Below are positions 1-10,560 of a stretch of DNA of 64,000 nt, piece by piece. Positions within the stretch are counted from its first letter, which is position 1, and each line of letters opens with the position of its first letter. The notes below the pieces were generated by a model. That model did not search any database. It saw only the letters and a program-made list of their open reading frames with translations, and was not told the origin of the DNA. Position numbers and translations under genes: made by a program. Source of the stretch: Parietaria judaica (lineage: Eukaryota; Streptophyta; Magnoliopsida; Rosales; Urticaceae); assembly GCA_954871525.1 (NCBI GenBank), contig OX940860.1, positions 21,050,001 through 21,114,000 on the forward strand, given 5' to 3'.

Positions 1-458
1 TGGGTTTGGGTAATTACCCGGTTTTAAAACCCGAACCCGAATTTTATTCGGGTTCGGGTTTTAAATCCGTTTTTTTTTACCCGGTTTTTAACATGAAAAT
101 AATAATAATAAAAAAAAACAGAAACAAACAATTTAAAGACATAAAAATAATTAAAACAGGTCTAAACATAAATATAAATTATAAATATATTTTTTATTTT
201 TTATCAGACTACTAATTTTAAAAATTATAAATATAAATTAAATATTTAATTAAAAAACCGGGTTTTAGTAACCTACTAACCGGGTTCCGGGTTTTATAAC
301 TCAAACCCCGGAACCCGGAACCGGTTTATTCCGGTTGCGGGTTTTGAAAAATTCGGTTTCGGTTTAACCCGGTTTTAATTCGGTTTCGGTTTTTTAAAAT
401 CGGATTCGGTCCAGTTTCGGTTTAAAACCCGCATTTTCGGGTTTTATGCACAACCCTA
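1..458. mobile_element. hAT-type element, right end (left end outside window)
   Basis: The stretch is packed with short CCCGGTTT / AACCCGAA motifs in both orientations and ends at TGCACAACCCTA (reverse complement TAGGGTTGTGCA). Dense subterminal motif repeats next to a TAGGG-type terminus are typical of Ac-like hAT elements. No transposase is visible, so it is probably non-autonomous. The sequence after 458 resumes as peptide-gene 3' UTR, which supports the boundary. The left terminus and its 8-bp target duplication lie outside the window. Confidence 0.55.
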
Positions 459-580
459 ATGTGAGTGTGTTTTAAGTATTACGTGGCTAACTAGCTATGT
501 GTAATGAGATGATCATCCAAGTTAATTATGTGTGTACGCGAGTTCAATGTTGTGTAAGATATAACGATGCCTAGCTTGAC
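459..580 (+). pseudogene. 3' UTR relic of a double-knottin peptide gene
   Basis: This stretch matches the 3' flank of the intact peptide genes ending at 16037 and 50440. It shares the AGTGTGTTTTAAGTATT segment, the GTAAGATATAACGATGCCTAGCTTGAC-like tail and their spacing. No coding part remains. It is bounded by an hAT end on the left and by a CAGGGGCGGAGCC terminus on the right. A second copy of its first half lies at 1010-1126. I read it as the residue of an additional array member destroyed by transposon insertions. Confidence 0.5.
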
Positions 581-1005
581 CAGGGGCGGAGCCAGAACTC
601 TGACTAAGAGGGGGCGAAAATTAATTGACTATAAATTTCATAATAAAACGAGACAATGAAATACTATTATACATTGTATTATAACTATTTTTTATGAACT
701 TTCAGTTCATGAAAATAGCTCATTAGGATCTCTAAATGATTAGAAATCTACATGTTACGTTCTCAATATATTAATATAATTTTTTTCTAATATTTAAAAC
801 TTTGCACGTCTTAAATTGATTGGGGGGTTTTTATTCTCTGGTTTTGTAAGTTGTAATTGTTTTAGTATACCTATAATTAAGTAAAGTACAAAATACCATG
901 AATTTTATTTTTTATAATCACAAAAAGTGTTGCTAAAAAAAATTAAAAAATATGGTGGGTTTGAGAATTGAACCTTAGGCTATAACTTGGAACAACATGA
1001 ATAAC
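578..1005 (+). mobile_element. Tip100-like hAT fragment with CAGGGGCGGAGCC terminus
   Basis: It begins with CAGGGGCGGAGCCAG directly inside the peptide-gene 3' UTR relic; this terminus resembles that of Tip100-type hAT elements (from family knowledge). About 400 bp of the body recur, inverted, at 57860-58314, including the TTTCATAATAAAACGAGACA and CATGTTACGTTCTC segments. No matching right terminus is visible, so the copy is truncated. Non-coding. Confidence 0.45.
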
Positions 1006-1126
1006 CTTTGATCAAAATGAAATCAGGTTTTGATCGTCCTTTATTCCAATATGTATGAGTGTGTTTTTAAGTATTTGTACGTGGCTATCTAGCATGAGCA
1101 ATGAGATGATCATCCTAGTTAATTAC
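1006..1126 (+). pseudogene. Second 3' UTR relic of a double-knottin peptide gene
   Basis: It contains TTTTGATCGTCCTTTATTCC and GAGTGTGTTTTTAAGTATTT, matching the region just after the stop codon of the gene at 15621-16037 (TTTTGATCATCTTTTATCCC, AGTGTGTTTTAAGTATTT). No coding sequence precedes it. It partly duplicates 459-530. At 1127 it meets sequence with an imperfect GCGC-type hairpin that may be a degraded Helitron terminus. Confidence 0.45.
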
Positions 1127-1413
1127 GAGGTATATAACCCGCGCTTTGCTGCGGTTTTTTTGTTATCTTAGCAAGAGAAATTTGTTTTTTTTTTTTTAGT
1201 TTTTTAATAGTCTGATATTTTTCTTGTGCCGTTTGTCAATCTTTTTTAGTCTTAATCACATGAGATTTATATGTAATTGGATAAAAAGAACTGATTTTCA
1301 AAAAGAAGTATTCTTCATACATATATACACACATATATATACATGTGTTATTCCGTTAAGAAAGAGTTTGGTATACATATTTCAAAAGTGCTACAGTTTG
1401 TTGGGCTGGTTTC
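1127..1413. other. Non-coding AT-rich flank of the copia element
   Basis: No gene is visible. The left edge holds ACCCGCGCTTTGCTGCGGT, reminiscent of the GCGC hairpins near the Helitron ends at 58.3 and 63.5 kb, but no intact CTRR end is present. The same non-coding stretch continues after the copia element at 6831, which shows that copia landed inside it. Confidence 0.4.
1409..1413. repeat. Copia 5-bp target-site duplication, left
   Basis: GTTTC immediately precedes the 5' LTR and is repeated immediately after the 3' LTR at 6826-6830. A perfect 5-bp duplication is the expected signature of Ty1/copia integration. Confidence 0.9.
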
Positions 1414-1957
1414 TGTGAGCTTAAGCTTGACTTAGTCCGGATGACGACCAGAACCCAGGACGGGCAGAAACACTTGCGAGGAGTCAGCCCGGGTACCGAC
1501 CAGAACAGAAGACGGACAGCTGTTCAGCCCAGCTCGGGTGAACACGAGCAGAACATCCGGATAGAAGGCAAGCCCGGCCAGAGGCAGACGAGCAGGCCAG
1601 CTCGGGGACAGAGAAGCTGTCCGGGCAGGAAAAGGAAACTCTACCCAGAAAGGAAGACGCGTAACTTGAGGAGCAAGCAAATCAAGTCAAAGATTCGGCG
1701 AGATTATTTAGGGTAGTTTCCTGATTTTGTGCGATTTGGTTAGCTAGGGTTTCGCCTATGTGAGGCTATAAATATACCTAGCATGTACACTTTGTAATGT
1801 GTAGAGTCCATTATAATTTTGAGTTTATCTTCTTGTATTGCCTTCGATTATTAATCAAGAGAAATTCTTCTCCCAAAAGTTTGTGTCTTTAATTCTTCGG
1901 TTCGATTTCTTTGGTGTTATTCGTGTTCTTTACAGATCCGTGAATTGGGATCCAACA
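1414..1957 (+). repeat. Copia 5' LTR
   Basis: The LTR starts TGTGAGCTTAAGC and ends GGATCCAACA (TG...CA) and is 544 bp long. A TATAAATA box at 1767-1774 is followed by the likely transcription start region. It contains a 91-codon open frame (1441-1716) that in the 3' LTR is continuous with pol. Confidence 0.95.
1767..1774 (+). promoter_or_regulatory. TATA box of the copia LTR promoter
   Basis: TATAAATA lies 190 bp before the end of the 5' LTR; the same box lies at 6635-6642 in the 3' LTR. It fits the U3/R boundary of a plant copia LTR. Confidence 0.6.
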
Positions 1958-1959
1958 AG

Positions 1960-1971
1960 TGGTATCAGAGC
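1960..1971 (+). other. Primer-binding site (initiator tRNA-Met)
   Basis: TGGTATCAGAGC starts two bases after the 5' LTR. This is the standard plant copia site complementary to the 3' end of initiator tRNA-Met, where minus-strand cDNA synthesis is primed. Confidence 0.92.
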
Positions 1972-1985
1972 TTCAATCGAAGAAC

Positions 1986-4900
1986 ATGTCTTCATCATCA
2001 GAGTCACCGATGGAAAGAGCTTTGGTCGCGCCGAAACCAGACTCCAGAGAAGGCACAGTTACACTCCATTACCCCATGCTCACGAAGAGCAATTACGCCG
2101 TGTGGGCGTTGAAGATGAGGGTGAATCTGCAGGCGCAGGGAGTATGGGAGGCCGTAGAGAACGGCGGTGTCGAAGGGCGCAAGGAAAGAATGGCTCTAGC
2201 CGCTATCTACCAAGCAGTTCCGGAAGAAGTTATTCTCATGCTTGCCGAGAAAGATTCCGCGAAGGAAGCATGGAAAACTCTTCAGACCATGCACATGGGC
2301 GCAGATCGCGTCAAGGAGGCAAAGGTCCAGACCTTGAAGAGTGAGTTCGAGGTCATGAGGATGAGGGAGAGCGAATCAATTGATGATTTCGCTATGCGGC
2401 TCACGTCCATTGTGACCGGCATACGCTCGCTGGGAGACAAGGTGGAGGAGACCACCGTCGTCAAGAAATTTCTCCGAGCAGTGCCTCACAGGTACATGCA
2501 GATCGTGACGTCGATAGAGCAGTTCGGCGATCTCAAGACCATGTCGGTCGAGGAGGTTGTTGGTCGCCTAAAAGCCCACGAGGAGAGACTCCGGGGTTAC
2601 GGTGACAAAGACGAGGAGAAGAACCTCCTGCTCACGCATGAAGAGTGGACGGCCAGACAGCGGAAAACCGGGGGAGCCGAGTTTTCTACAAGACCCTCAG
2701 GTCGGAACAGCTTCGGTGGAGAAGTCCGAGGACGCGGACAGGGTCGTGGACGAGGTCGAGGTCGGGACATGCGTGGTCGCGGCGGTGGATCTACCCGTCA
2801 GGAAGGCACGACCAGGAGAGACAAGAGCACAGTGAAGTGCTACAATTGTCAGAAGCTTGGGCACTTTGCATATGAGTGCCGGAGCAGGAACCAGGGCGAA
2901 GAGGCGAATCTAGCAAGATTCCCAGACGACCAGCCGGCATTGTTGTTTGCCGAGCAGGAAACGCACCTGGACGAGCAGATTGGCGAAGGCGTAGCTAAGG
3001 CCCGGGCAAAACTGATCAGTGTGCCGATCAGCCCAGAGGCCGAGCAGAGCTACCCGGAGGAGACCAGCGAGCAGGTCTTCCTCATCGAGGACAAGGTTTT
3101 TGCAAACCTCCTCACACATGACGAGAAAAGAGTCAGTACCGACGTATGGTACCTTGACAACGGCGCAAGCAGCCACATGACTGGGGACCGAGCTAAGTTT
3201 GAAGAGCTCGATGAGAAGATCACGGGCAGCGTGAAATTCGGCGACGGATCAGTCGTAGAGATCAGAGGCAGAGGGTCGATCCTGTTCGAGTGCAAGAATG
3301 GCGACCAGCGTCTGATGACCCAGGTGTATTTCATCCCGAAGTTGAAAAGCAACATCATCAGTCTAGGACAGATGACTGAGATCGGGAACACGGTGTTGCT
3401 GCAAGGGTCCTACCTGAAGATGTGGACCAAGGAAGGAGAGCTGCTGATGAAGGTGGAGCGAACACCCAACAGACTCTACAAGATTCTCCTGAAGACATGC
3501 CAGCCCGTCTGTCTTATGGCATCGATGGCAGACCCGGCTTGGCTATGGCACGCACGGCTCGGACACGTGAATTTTCATGCGCTCAAGATGATGGGCGAGA
3601 AGAAGATGGCCTTCGGGGTTCCCAAGATAGAACACCCCGACCAGCTATGTGAGTGCTGCATGATCGCGAAGCAGGCGAGGATACCATTTCCGATCAAGGC
3701 CAAATTCCGAGCAGAGAGACCTTTACAGTTGGTGCATGCAGACCTATGTGGTCCAGTCACCCCAGCAACTTTGGCAGGTAACAAGTACTTTCTTTTACTT
3801 GTTGATGATTACAGTCGCTGGATGTGGGTTTATATGCTTAAGGAGAAAAGTGGAGCCTTTGAGGTCTTCAAGAAGTTCAAGAAGATCGTGGAGAATGGCT
3901 CGGTGCATAGGTTAAAGGTCTTGCGTACAGACCGAGGAGGAGAATTCACTTCCCAGCAGTTCGGAGAGTTCTGCGACCAGGAAGGAATTCAGCGTCACCT
4001 GTCCGCACCCCACACACCCTAACAGAATGGCGTGGTGGAAAGACGAAACCGGACTGTGATGAACACAGCGAGGAGCTTGCTCAAGAGCATGCAAGTTCCA
4101 GCCCGGTTTTGGGCAGAAGCAGTAAGACATGCAGTCTACCTGCTCAATCGTTTGCCGACCAAAGCACTAGGAGAGCGTACTCCCTACCAGGCATGGAAAG
4201 GGAAGAAACCCCACTTAGAACATTTGAAAGTGTTCGGATGCACCGGACACGTGAAGATTGCGGGGCCACATCTCAAGAAGCTGGACGACCGGAGTCAGAA
4301 GATGGTGTACCTTGGCGTTGAAGAAGGAAGCAAGGCACACAGACTCTACGATCCACGACGCGGCAGACTCCAAGTGAGCAGAGATGCTGTGTTCGAAGAG
4401 GAGATGAAGTGGGATTGGCGCGACAAGAATGGAGAACCCGAGCAGAACTCAGTGGAGTTCATTGTCGAAGACGACCAGGATGTTGCCGAGCAGGAGCAGC
4501 CCGGAACACCCAGCTCGGAAACAATCTTGCCAGAGACGAGAGAACCCAGCCCGGGAGAGAATAGCCCGGATACACCCAGGACACCAAGTCCGAGCAGGAC
4601 CAGCCCGTCCAGTTCAGGAGACTCCTCCATAAAAGACGGCCCAAGAGGATTCCGTCCTCTAGCAGACGTTTACGATCAGACTCAAGAAGTGGAGATGAGC
4701 CTGGAGGAACTTTCTTTGTTGTGTGCAGAAGAACCAGCCAATTACCAGGAGGCAGCAGCCGAGCAGGAGTGGCAGGAAGCAATGAAGAAGGAGATGGAGT
4801 CCATTGAGAAGAACAGGACATGGGAGCTTACCGAGCTGCCCAAAGGTCATAATCCCATCGGCCTGAAGTGGGTGTATAAGTTGAAGAAGGACACTGAGGG

Positions 4901-6584
4901 GAATGTCCTTAAGCACAAGGCAAGGCTGGTAGATAAAGGCTACGTGCAGAGGAAAGGCATAGACTTTGAGGAAGTCTTTGCTCCAGTAGCAAGACTGGAC
5001 ACGATCAGACTCATCCTAGCCCTAGCAGCTCATCGAGGTTGGGAAATTCACCATCTGGATGTCAAATCGGCATTCCTAAACGGTGACCTCGAAGAAGAAG
5101 TGTACGTCAAGCAACCAGAGGGGTTCGGCGTCACGGGCAATGAGCAGAAGGTGTACAAGCTATCCAAGGCCTTATACGGGTTAAAACAAGCACCAAGAGC
5201 GTGGAACATCCGCCTTGACAAGAGCTTGAAGAATCTTGGATTCACAAAGTGCTTGAGCGAGCAGGCAGTCTACACCAGGAGTACCGGGCAGGAAACTCTG
5301 ATCGTGGGAGTGTATGTGGACGACCTGATCGTCACATGATCCAGCGCAGGAGGCGTAGATGGGTTCAAGCAGCAGATGATGGCCGAATTCGAGATGAGTG
5401 ACCTCGGATTACTTTCGTACTACCTTGGTCTCGAGGTGGAACAGAAGAAGGACTGCATTACGCTGAAGCAGTCGGCCTATGCGAAGAAGATCTTTAAACA
5501 GTTCGAGATGACGGACTGTAACTCGAGCAAGTACCCTATGGAGGCGAAGCTGCAGCTCGGGAAGGATGCTGAAGGGAGAAGAGTGGATCCCACGGAGTAC
5601 AGACGCGTGATCGGGTGCCTGAGGTATCTCACCCACACCCGACCAGACATTTCACACGCAGTCGGGATAGTCAGTCGATACATGGAGAAGCCCACGAGTG
5701 CACACCAGCAGGCGGTGAAGCACATCTTGCGTTACGTGAAGGGCACGACGGACTACGGGATCCAGTACAACCGAGGAAGTGGAGCAGAAGTACTAGTCGG
5801 CTTTACGGACAGTGATCTGGCCGGTGATATCGATGACAGGAAGAGTACCGGAGGGATGGCGTTCTACCTCAACGGAAACCTGATCACCTGGCAGTCTCAA
5901 AAGCAGCAGACAGTAGCTCTATCCTCATGCGAAGCAGAGTTCATGGCGACAACCGCAGCAGCATGTCAAGCTATGTGGTTGAAAGGGCTACTCAGTGAGA
6001 TGACGGAATCCGAGCAGAGACCAGCTACTCTCTACGTGGACAACAAGTCTGCAATCGCGTTGATGAAGAATCCAGTGTTTCACGGACGAAGCAAACACAT
6101 TGACACGAAATTTCACTACATTCGTGAGTGTGTGGAGAAGCGACAGATCATCGTAGAGTTCATCAGCACAAGGGAGCAGCGAGCAGACATTCTTACTAAG
6201 GCTCTAGGGAGAGTCAAGTTCGAAGAGATGAGAGAGTTGCTCGGAGTAAAGAGTGTAGCAAGTCAAGCTTACGGGGGAGAATGTAAGCTTAAGCTTGACT
6301 TAGTCCGGATGACGACCAGAACCCAGGACGGGCAGAAACACTTGCGAGGAGTCAGCCCGGGTACCGACCAGAACAGAAGACGGACAGCTGTTCAGCCCAG
6401 CTCGGGTGAACACGAGCAGAACATCCGGATAGAAGGCAAGCCCGGCCAGAGGCAGACGAGCAGGCCAGCTCGGGGACAGAGAAGCTGTCCGGGCAGGAAA
6501 AGGAAACTCTACCCAGAAAGGAAGACGCGTAACTTGAGGAGCAAGCAAATCAAGTCAAAGATTCGGCGAGATTATTTAGGGTAG
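1986..6584 (+). pseudogene. Copia gag-pol polyprotein, one frame with two internal stops
   Basis: The start is the ATG at 1986 (reading MSSSSESPM), 14 bases after the primer-binding site. Residue numbers count from it. Gag carries the UBN2-type N-terminal region and a CCHC zinc knuckle (C285-X2-C-X4-H-X4-C298) after an Arg/Gly-rich stretch. Protease has the DNGA motif at D391. Integrase shows the pre-integrase H/C region and a DDE core with D586, D649 and E685; the D649-X35-E685 spacing is exact. Reverse transcriptase has YVDD at 1110-1113, followed by RNase H. Two in-frame nonsense codons break it: TAA at 4020 (residue 679, between the second D and the E of integrase) and TGA at 5337 (five codons after YVDD). 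The frame has no stop before the 3' LTR and runs 100 codons into it. Everything is in one frame, so no frameshifting is implied. Confidence 0.93.
6271..6281 (+). other. Copia polypurine tract
   Basis: ACGGGGGAGAA lies immediately before the TG of the 3' LTR, where plus-strand synthesis is primed. It also lies inside the open gag-pol frame, which reads through it. Confidence 0.8.
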
Positions 6585-6825
6585 TTTCCTGATTTTGTGC
6601 GATTTGGTTAGCTAGGGTTTCGCCTATGTGAGGCTATAAATATACCTAGCATGTACACTTTGTAATGTGTAGAGTCCATTATAATTTTGAGTTTATCTTC
6701 TTGTATTGCCTTCGATTATTAATCAAGAGAAATTCTTCTCCCAAAAGTTTGTGTCTTTAATTCTTCGGTTCGATTTCTTTGGTGTTATTCGTGTTCTTTG
6801 CAGATCCGTGAATTGGGATCCAACA
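6282..6825 (+). repeat. Copia 3' LTR
   Basis: The LTR starts TGTAAGCTTAAGC, ends GGATCCAACA and is 544 bp long like the 5' LTR. The two visible differences are A at 6285 (G at 1417) and G at 6800 (A at 1931). Its first 300 bases are open in the pol frame and end at TAG 6582-6584. Confidence 0.95.
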
Positions 6826-6830
6826 GTTTC
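6826..6830. repeat. Copia 5-bp target-site duplication, right
   Basis: GTTTC, identical to 1409-1413. Confidence 0.9.
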
Positions 6831-7437
6831 TGCAACTGCCAAATTAAACTCAGATAATTAGTAGTCAACTCTTATAAGTATCACAAATTATGTCGGTTAA
6901 TAATTTGAATTGAATTGTAAGTTCGTGGCTCATAAATCTGTGCATCTCTAAAGTTTTAATATTTTTTTAGTTATTTTGAGAGGACAAACCTTCTCAGATA
7001 TATATATATGTATATACATACATTTTTACATCTTTATTTTTCAAAAGAGTGACACATGCCAAAAAATTATTGTTTTTTTTTCTTCTTTTCTTCTTGTTTG
7101 TCACTATAAGTTACAGTGTAAAAAAGAAAATGGAAGAAATTTATTATATCTATTTGTAGTAGTATTTTTCCATATTTTTTTTTTTCATAAATAATGGATA
7201 TTTACCATAAAAAAATTCCGCTATACAGATGATGATGATGTCATTTGTGTTTCGAGGCTGCGTTATAAAATAAAGTTAAATCAATGAGTACTCAAGATTG
7301 AAAGAAAAATATTACAAATTTATTACTTCGTATTTCTTTACCTTGATTTTGGGATTTTTTTTTACTGAAAGTTGAATAAGTAACTCTATATATTTAAAAT
7401 TGATATTTTATATTATTATTTTATTGTTTATTTATGA
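6831..7437. other. Non-coding AT-rich interval
   Basis: No gene or RNA is recognisable. It continues the 1127-1413 sequence that the copia element interrupted. It includes TA-rich microsatellite-like stretches around 7000. Confidence 0.5.
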
Positions 7438-7996
7438 TAGGGTGGCAATTCAGGTTTCGTGTCGTGTTGGTGCCGGGTCTTAATCGTTTTTGGCTTATTT
7501 TACGTAGACCCAATACCAACCCATTTATTAATCGTGTTAGAAAATGAGACCCAAACCCGCTGCATTTAAATACCATGTTTATCGTGTTTACCCGTTTAAC
7601 TCATTTAACAAATTCATGCATTTTAAAATGATAAACTATTTCAATTTATACTCTCTTAACTTATTTTATTTAATTATATTATTTAAGATTTTTAAATTTA
7701 CTAATGCTTTTTTTTCATGTTTATCAATTATACGACATAATTTATAAAATAAGAAGCATAAATGTCATATATAATAAGTATTAAAGCACTAAACAACATA
7801 TATAAAATGCAACTTTTTGCTCCTTAATCGTGTCCAATTGGGTCCCAATATGTTATCTTGTGCGTACCGTATTTACTCATTATTTAATCGTGTTCAACAC
7901 GGTCGGACCCATATCAATATATAGTAAATCCAAACCCGTTTAAATCATGTTGTAACAGTTTCGTGTTTCATGTACTACCCCAAATTGTCACCCCTA
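7438..7996. mobile_element. hAT-type MITE, 559 bp
   Basis: It starts TAGGGTGGCAATT and ends AATTGTCACCCCTA, giving imperfect inverted termini of about 14 bp. Flanks ATTTATGA (7430-7437) and ATTTATAA (7997-8004) form an 8-bp target duplication with one mismatch. The interior has GTGTCGTGTTGG / CGTGTTCAACACGG type subterminal motifs and no coding potential. Confidence 0.75.
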
Positions 7997-8584
7997 ATTT
8001 ATAATGTATAAATGAACAATCATCGTTGTCTTTTGCCAAGTAAAAATAATAAACCTTAATAATATATGCCTATAACAATTTATATACTTATAATGAAAAA
8101 TAGCTCGAAAAAAAAAAACTCGGTAGTTTATATAACATATATATATATTTATATGTAGACATACACATGTAATTATCCACATACACATTTAATACGACAT
8201 GGTGTCTATGTACAATATCTAGTAATGTAGGAGAGATAATAAATAAAAATATTAGGCGTTAGTAAACAACCAATAAGATTCAACCACTATAAAGAAACCT
8301 GTGACTTTGTAATTGGCCAAAATTATTACGGTAGTATCTACAGTATTTTTTTAGTTTCTTTTAGTTATATAAGATAATTGTATTAATTAAGCTAAATCAG
8401 AGGGGAAATCCTTTGAAACCTAATATCGATCTGGATTGATGAGACAACAAAGAAAACTCAGCCACGTTGAGAAGAAAACAGATCATACGTGAGGAGAGAA
8501 GAAGCTGACAACTGTTGGGTTAAAAAGCATGACAGCTGTAATTTTTTAATTGGCCACGAAAATACTGTAGCATCTACAGTGTTT
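7997..8584. other. Non-coding AT-rich interval with a short internal duplication
   Basis: No gene is seen. The segments at 8305-8350 and 8540-8585 are related copies (TGTAATTGGCC..., ...GTAGTATCTACAGT / GTAGCATCTACAGT). Confidence 0.4.
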
Positions 8585-8589
8585 GTGCA

Positions 8590-8720
8590 CTCTGTATTAG
8601 TTAAGTAGGATAGATGTGCGTGCGCGAGATCAATGTCGTGTAAGATTTAACGATGCGTAGCTTGACTATATAGCGCATGCACATGAACAATATCCTATTA
8701 TTCGTTTCTTATATATATTT
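8590..8720 (+). pseudogene. Third 3' UTR relic of a double-knottin peptide gene
   Basis: GCGAGATCAATGTCGTGTAAG, then AACGATGCGTAGCTTGACTA, then ATTCGTTTCTT match in order the distal 3' flank of the peptide genes at 16230-16320 and 50625-50715. No coding part is left. Confidence 0.5.
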
Positions 8721-8773
8721 AACCTCCTATATATTTCGATTAAATTCGAATAAGAAGCATATATATTGAGTAT

Positions 8774-9241
8774 GGGTTAATGACAGCGAAAATACCCAAA
8801 GTTTGGTCAAAGAACCCCTCGTGTACCTAAAGTTTAAAAGTGGTGGCAAAAATACCTAAAGTCGCATTTGGGGAGTTGACCACTCCATTCTCGTAACGCC
8901 GTTAACTTACCCGTTAACTCTGGCCACGCGGGCAAACGTTGGTTGTTGACATAACAATTTCTGCCAAATGGATGAGCCCAAATAAGTCTTGTTTACGACA
9001 AAACAACAAATTAAACCCCTAACTAATACTATTTAATACAACTAATTGAACCCTTAATGATTACACTTAACAAAAAAAATTGTCCATGTGGCCAAGGTTA
9101 ACGAGTAAGTTAACGGCATTACGAGAATTAAGTGGTCAACTCCTCAAATATGACTTTGGGTATTTTTGCCATCACTTTTAAACTTTGAGTACACGAAGGG
9201 TTCTTTGACCAAACTTTAAGTATTTTTGTCGTCGTTAACCC
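8774..9241. mobile_element. Mutator-like MITE (GGGTTAATGAC family), copy 1
   Basis: It has long imperfect inverted termini, starting GGGTTAATGACAGCGAAAAT and ending with its near complement ...GTCGTTAACCC. It is flanked by a perfect 10-bp direct repeat, TATTGAGTAT, at 8764-8773 and 9242-9251. The long TIRs and a 9-10 bp target duplication indicate a Mutator-derived MITE. Other copies are at 62815-63273 (9-bp duplication), 42946-47339 (interrupted) and 48107-48254 (half). Confidence 0.85.
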
Positions 9242-9393
9242 TATTGAGTATTAAGACTGATTCGGGCATTTAGTCCAGGCAAGCTCTCTGCCGATGGCTT
9301 TATTACTCGCCACACATGACTTTTCTTTGACTATGTCATTGTATAGTAGAGCTGCAACGTATAGTAAGTTTATGAGATCTATATTACAAAGTA

Positions 9394-10415
9394 GTAGGTT
9401 CAACTTACCGAGATTGTCGATAAATCGGTTACCGTTTTCGACGGATTAATCGATAGCTTACCGATTAACCGACGGAAAACTTATAATACTGTAGCTTACC
9501 GATTACCGATACTTTTCGAAGATTATCGACGGATTATCGACACTTTTCGATACTTTTCGATGAAAAACTTACAAAATATTTTTATAATATCATACCACAA
9601 AACATATGTAAATAAAGTCATACACACATATAATTCCATCACTAGTCTCAAATCTAAAACACTAATATTAAGTCACTTTATTAGTTTAAGTGTATAATAT
9701 TAAGTCACTTTATTAGTTTAAGTGTATAATATTAAGTCAAATTATTATGTGAAGTGAATATGTATGTTAATTAAGTGTGTAATATTAAGTGAATATGCAT
9801 GTTAATTGTATATGTATGTTAACAAATTTAATATTAGTTGAAGTGTATAATATTAAATGAATATACATATTAAATGTATATGTATGTTAGGTGAAGTTAA
9901 TATGTATGTTAAGTGTATAATATTATTTGAAGTGTGTAATATTAAGTTAAATTATTAGGTGAAGTGTATGTGTATGTGTATGTTAAGTGTGAATGTGTGA
10001 TAGTAGTTGAATAACAAAAAGTCCCACATTGATAGATGACAAGAGTTTGGTGATGTTTATATACCAAATATTAGGGACAAAGGCTTGGGCCCTTTGGGTC
10101 ATAGGATTTTGTGGATGAGGGAGGACTCACACAAATGTTACACCACCACGCGCGCCGCCGCCGGTCGGACGGGACGGGGTGGGGTGCTCTTGCCGAAAGT
10201 TTAATTGGTATTTTTGCCGCGATTTTTTTTTTTCATTTAACCGAAAAGTACCTATTTTTTACACGCATTTTGTCGAAAATCGGTTGGGAAAGGTTTTATC
10301 GAAAAGCTCGATAATCGTCGAAAAGTATATAAAACGATAAGTATTAGAGCCGGCAACTTACCGGTAACTACCGAAAAGACCGAAAATCGGCGATTATCGT
10401 CGAAAATGCGAACCT
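9394..10415. mobile_element. Non-autonomous hAT-like element carrying a snRNA-type promoter
   Basis: Both ends are rich in CGATAA / TTATCGAC / CGAAAATCGG motifs around AGGTTC termini (left GTAGGTTCAAC, right GCGAACCTTAC). The flanking 8-bp repeat is imperfect (ACAAAGTA / ACAAACCA), so the exact ends are uncertain. The interior has short TTAAGTGTATAATATTAAGT-like tandem motifs, then the promoter-like block at 10021-10065. About 0.6 kb of the interior recurs inverted inside the element at 53978-55652, so the two are one family with diverged ends. No transposase is present. Confidence 0.65.
10021..10065 (+). promoter_or_regulatory. U6-like snRNA promoter layout (USE + 24 nt + TATA)
   Basis: GTCCCACATTG (10021-10031) resembles the plant snRNA upstream sequence element RTCCCACATCG. 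A 24-nt spacer follows, then TTTATATACC (10056-10065). This spacing matches my knowledge of plant Pol III U6 promoters (about 24 nt) and not the longer Pol II snRNA spacing. The first T-run of four downstream lies around 10110, so any Pol III transcript might be very short. The same layout is conserved at 54384-54428 on the minus strand. Transcription is inferred, not shown. Confidence 0.5.
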
Positions 10416-10560
10416 TACAAACCATCAAATACGCATCAACAGATTGCTCGGAATAATCATTATACTGCACGTGTCGTACTTTTTGAATTAATTATCATAT
10501 ATAATGGCAAGCCATGAAATTAAATTAATTATAGCGAAAAATAAATTTTCACTTATCTAA
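10416..10560. other. Short non-coding spacer
   Basis: AT-rich DNA between the hAT-like element and the first repeated array block; nothing recognised. Confidence 0.4.

Larger units (their letters stand above)
1414..6825 (+). mobile_element. Ty1/copia LTR retrotransposon, near-complete, recently inserted
   Basis: The 5,412-bp element has two 544-bp LTRs, a primer-binding site, one gag-pol frame, a purine tract and a perfect 5-bp target duplication (GTTTC). The domain order is gag, protease, integrase, reverse transcriptase, RNase H, so it is copia and not gypsy. By eye the LTRs differ at only two positions (1417/6285 and 1931/6800), implying recent insertion. Despite this, the coding frame carries two nonsense codons (4020 and 5337), so this copy is probably non-autonomous and may have been moved by proteins from an intact relative. 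Its GC content is clearly higher than that of the surrounding DNA. Confidence 0.96.

Noticed and set aside
1432..1716. 82- and 91-codon frames in the 5' LTR as genes
   Set aside because: They lie entirely inside the LTR and recur identically in the 3' LTR; they are LTR sequence or the pol tail, not independent genes.
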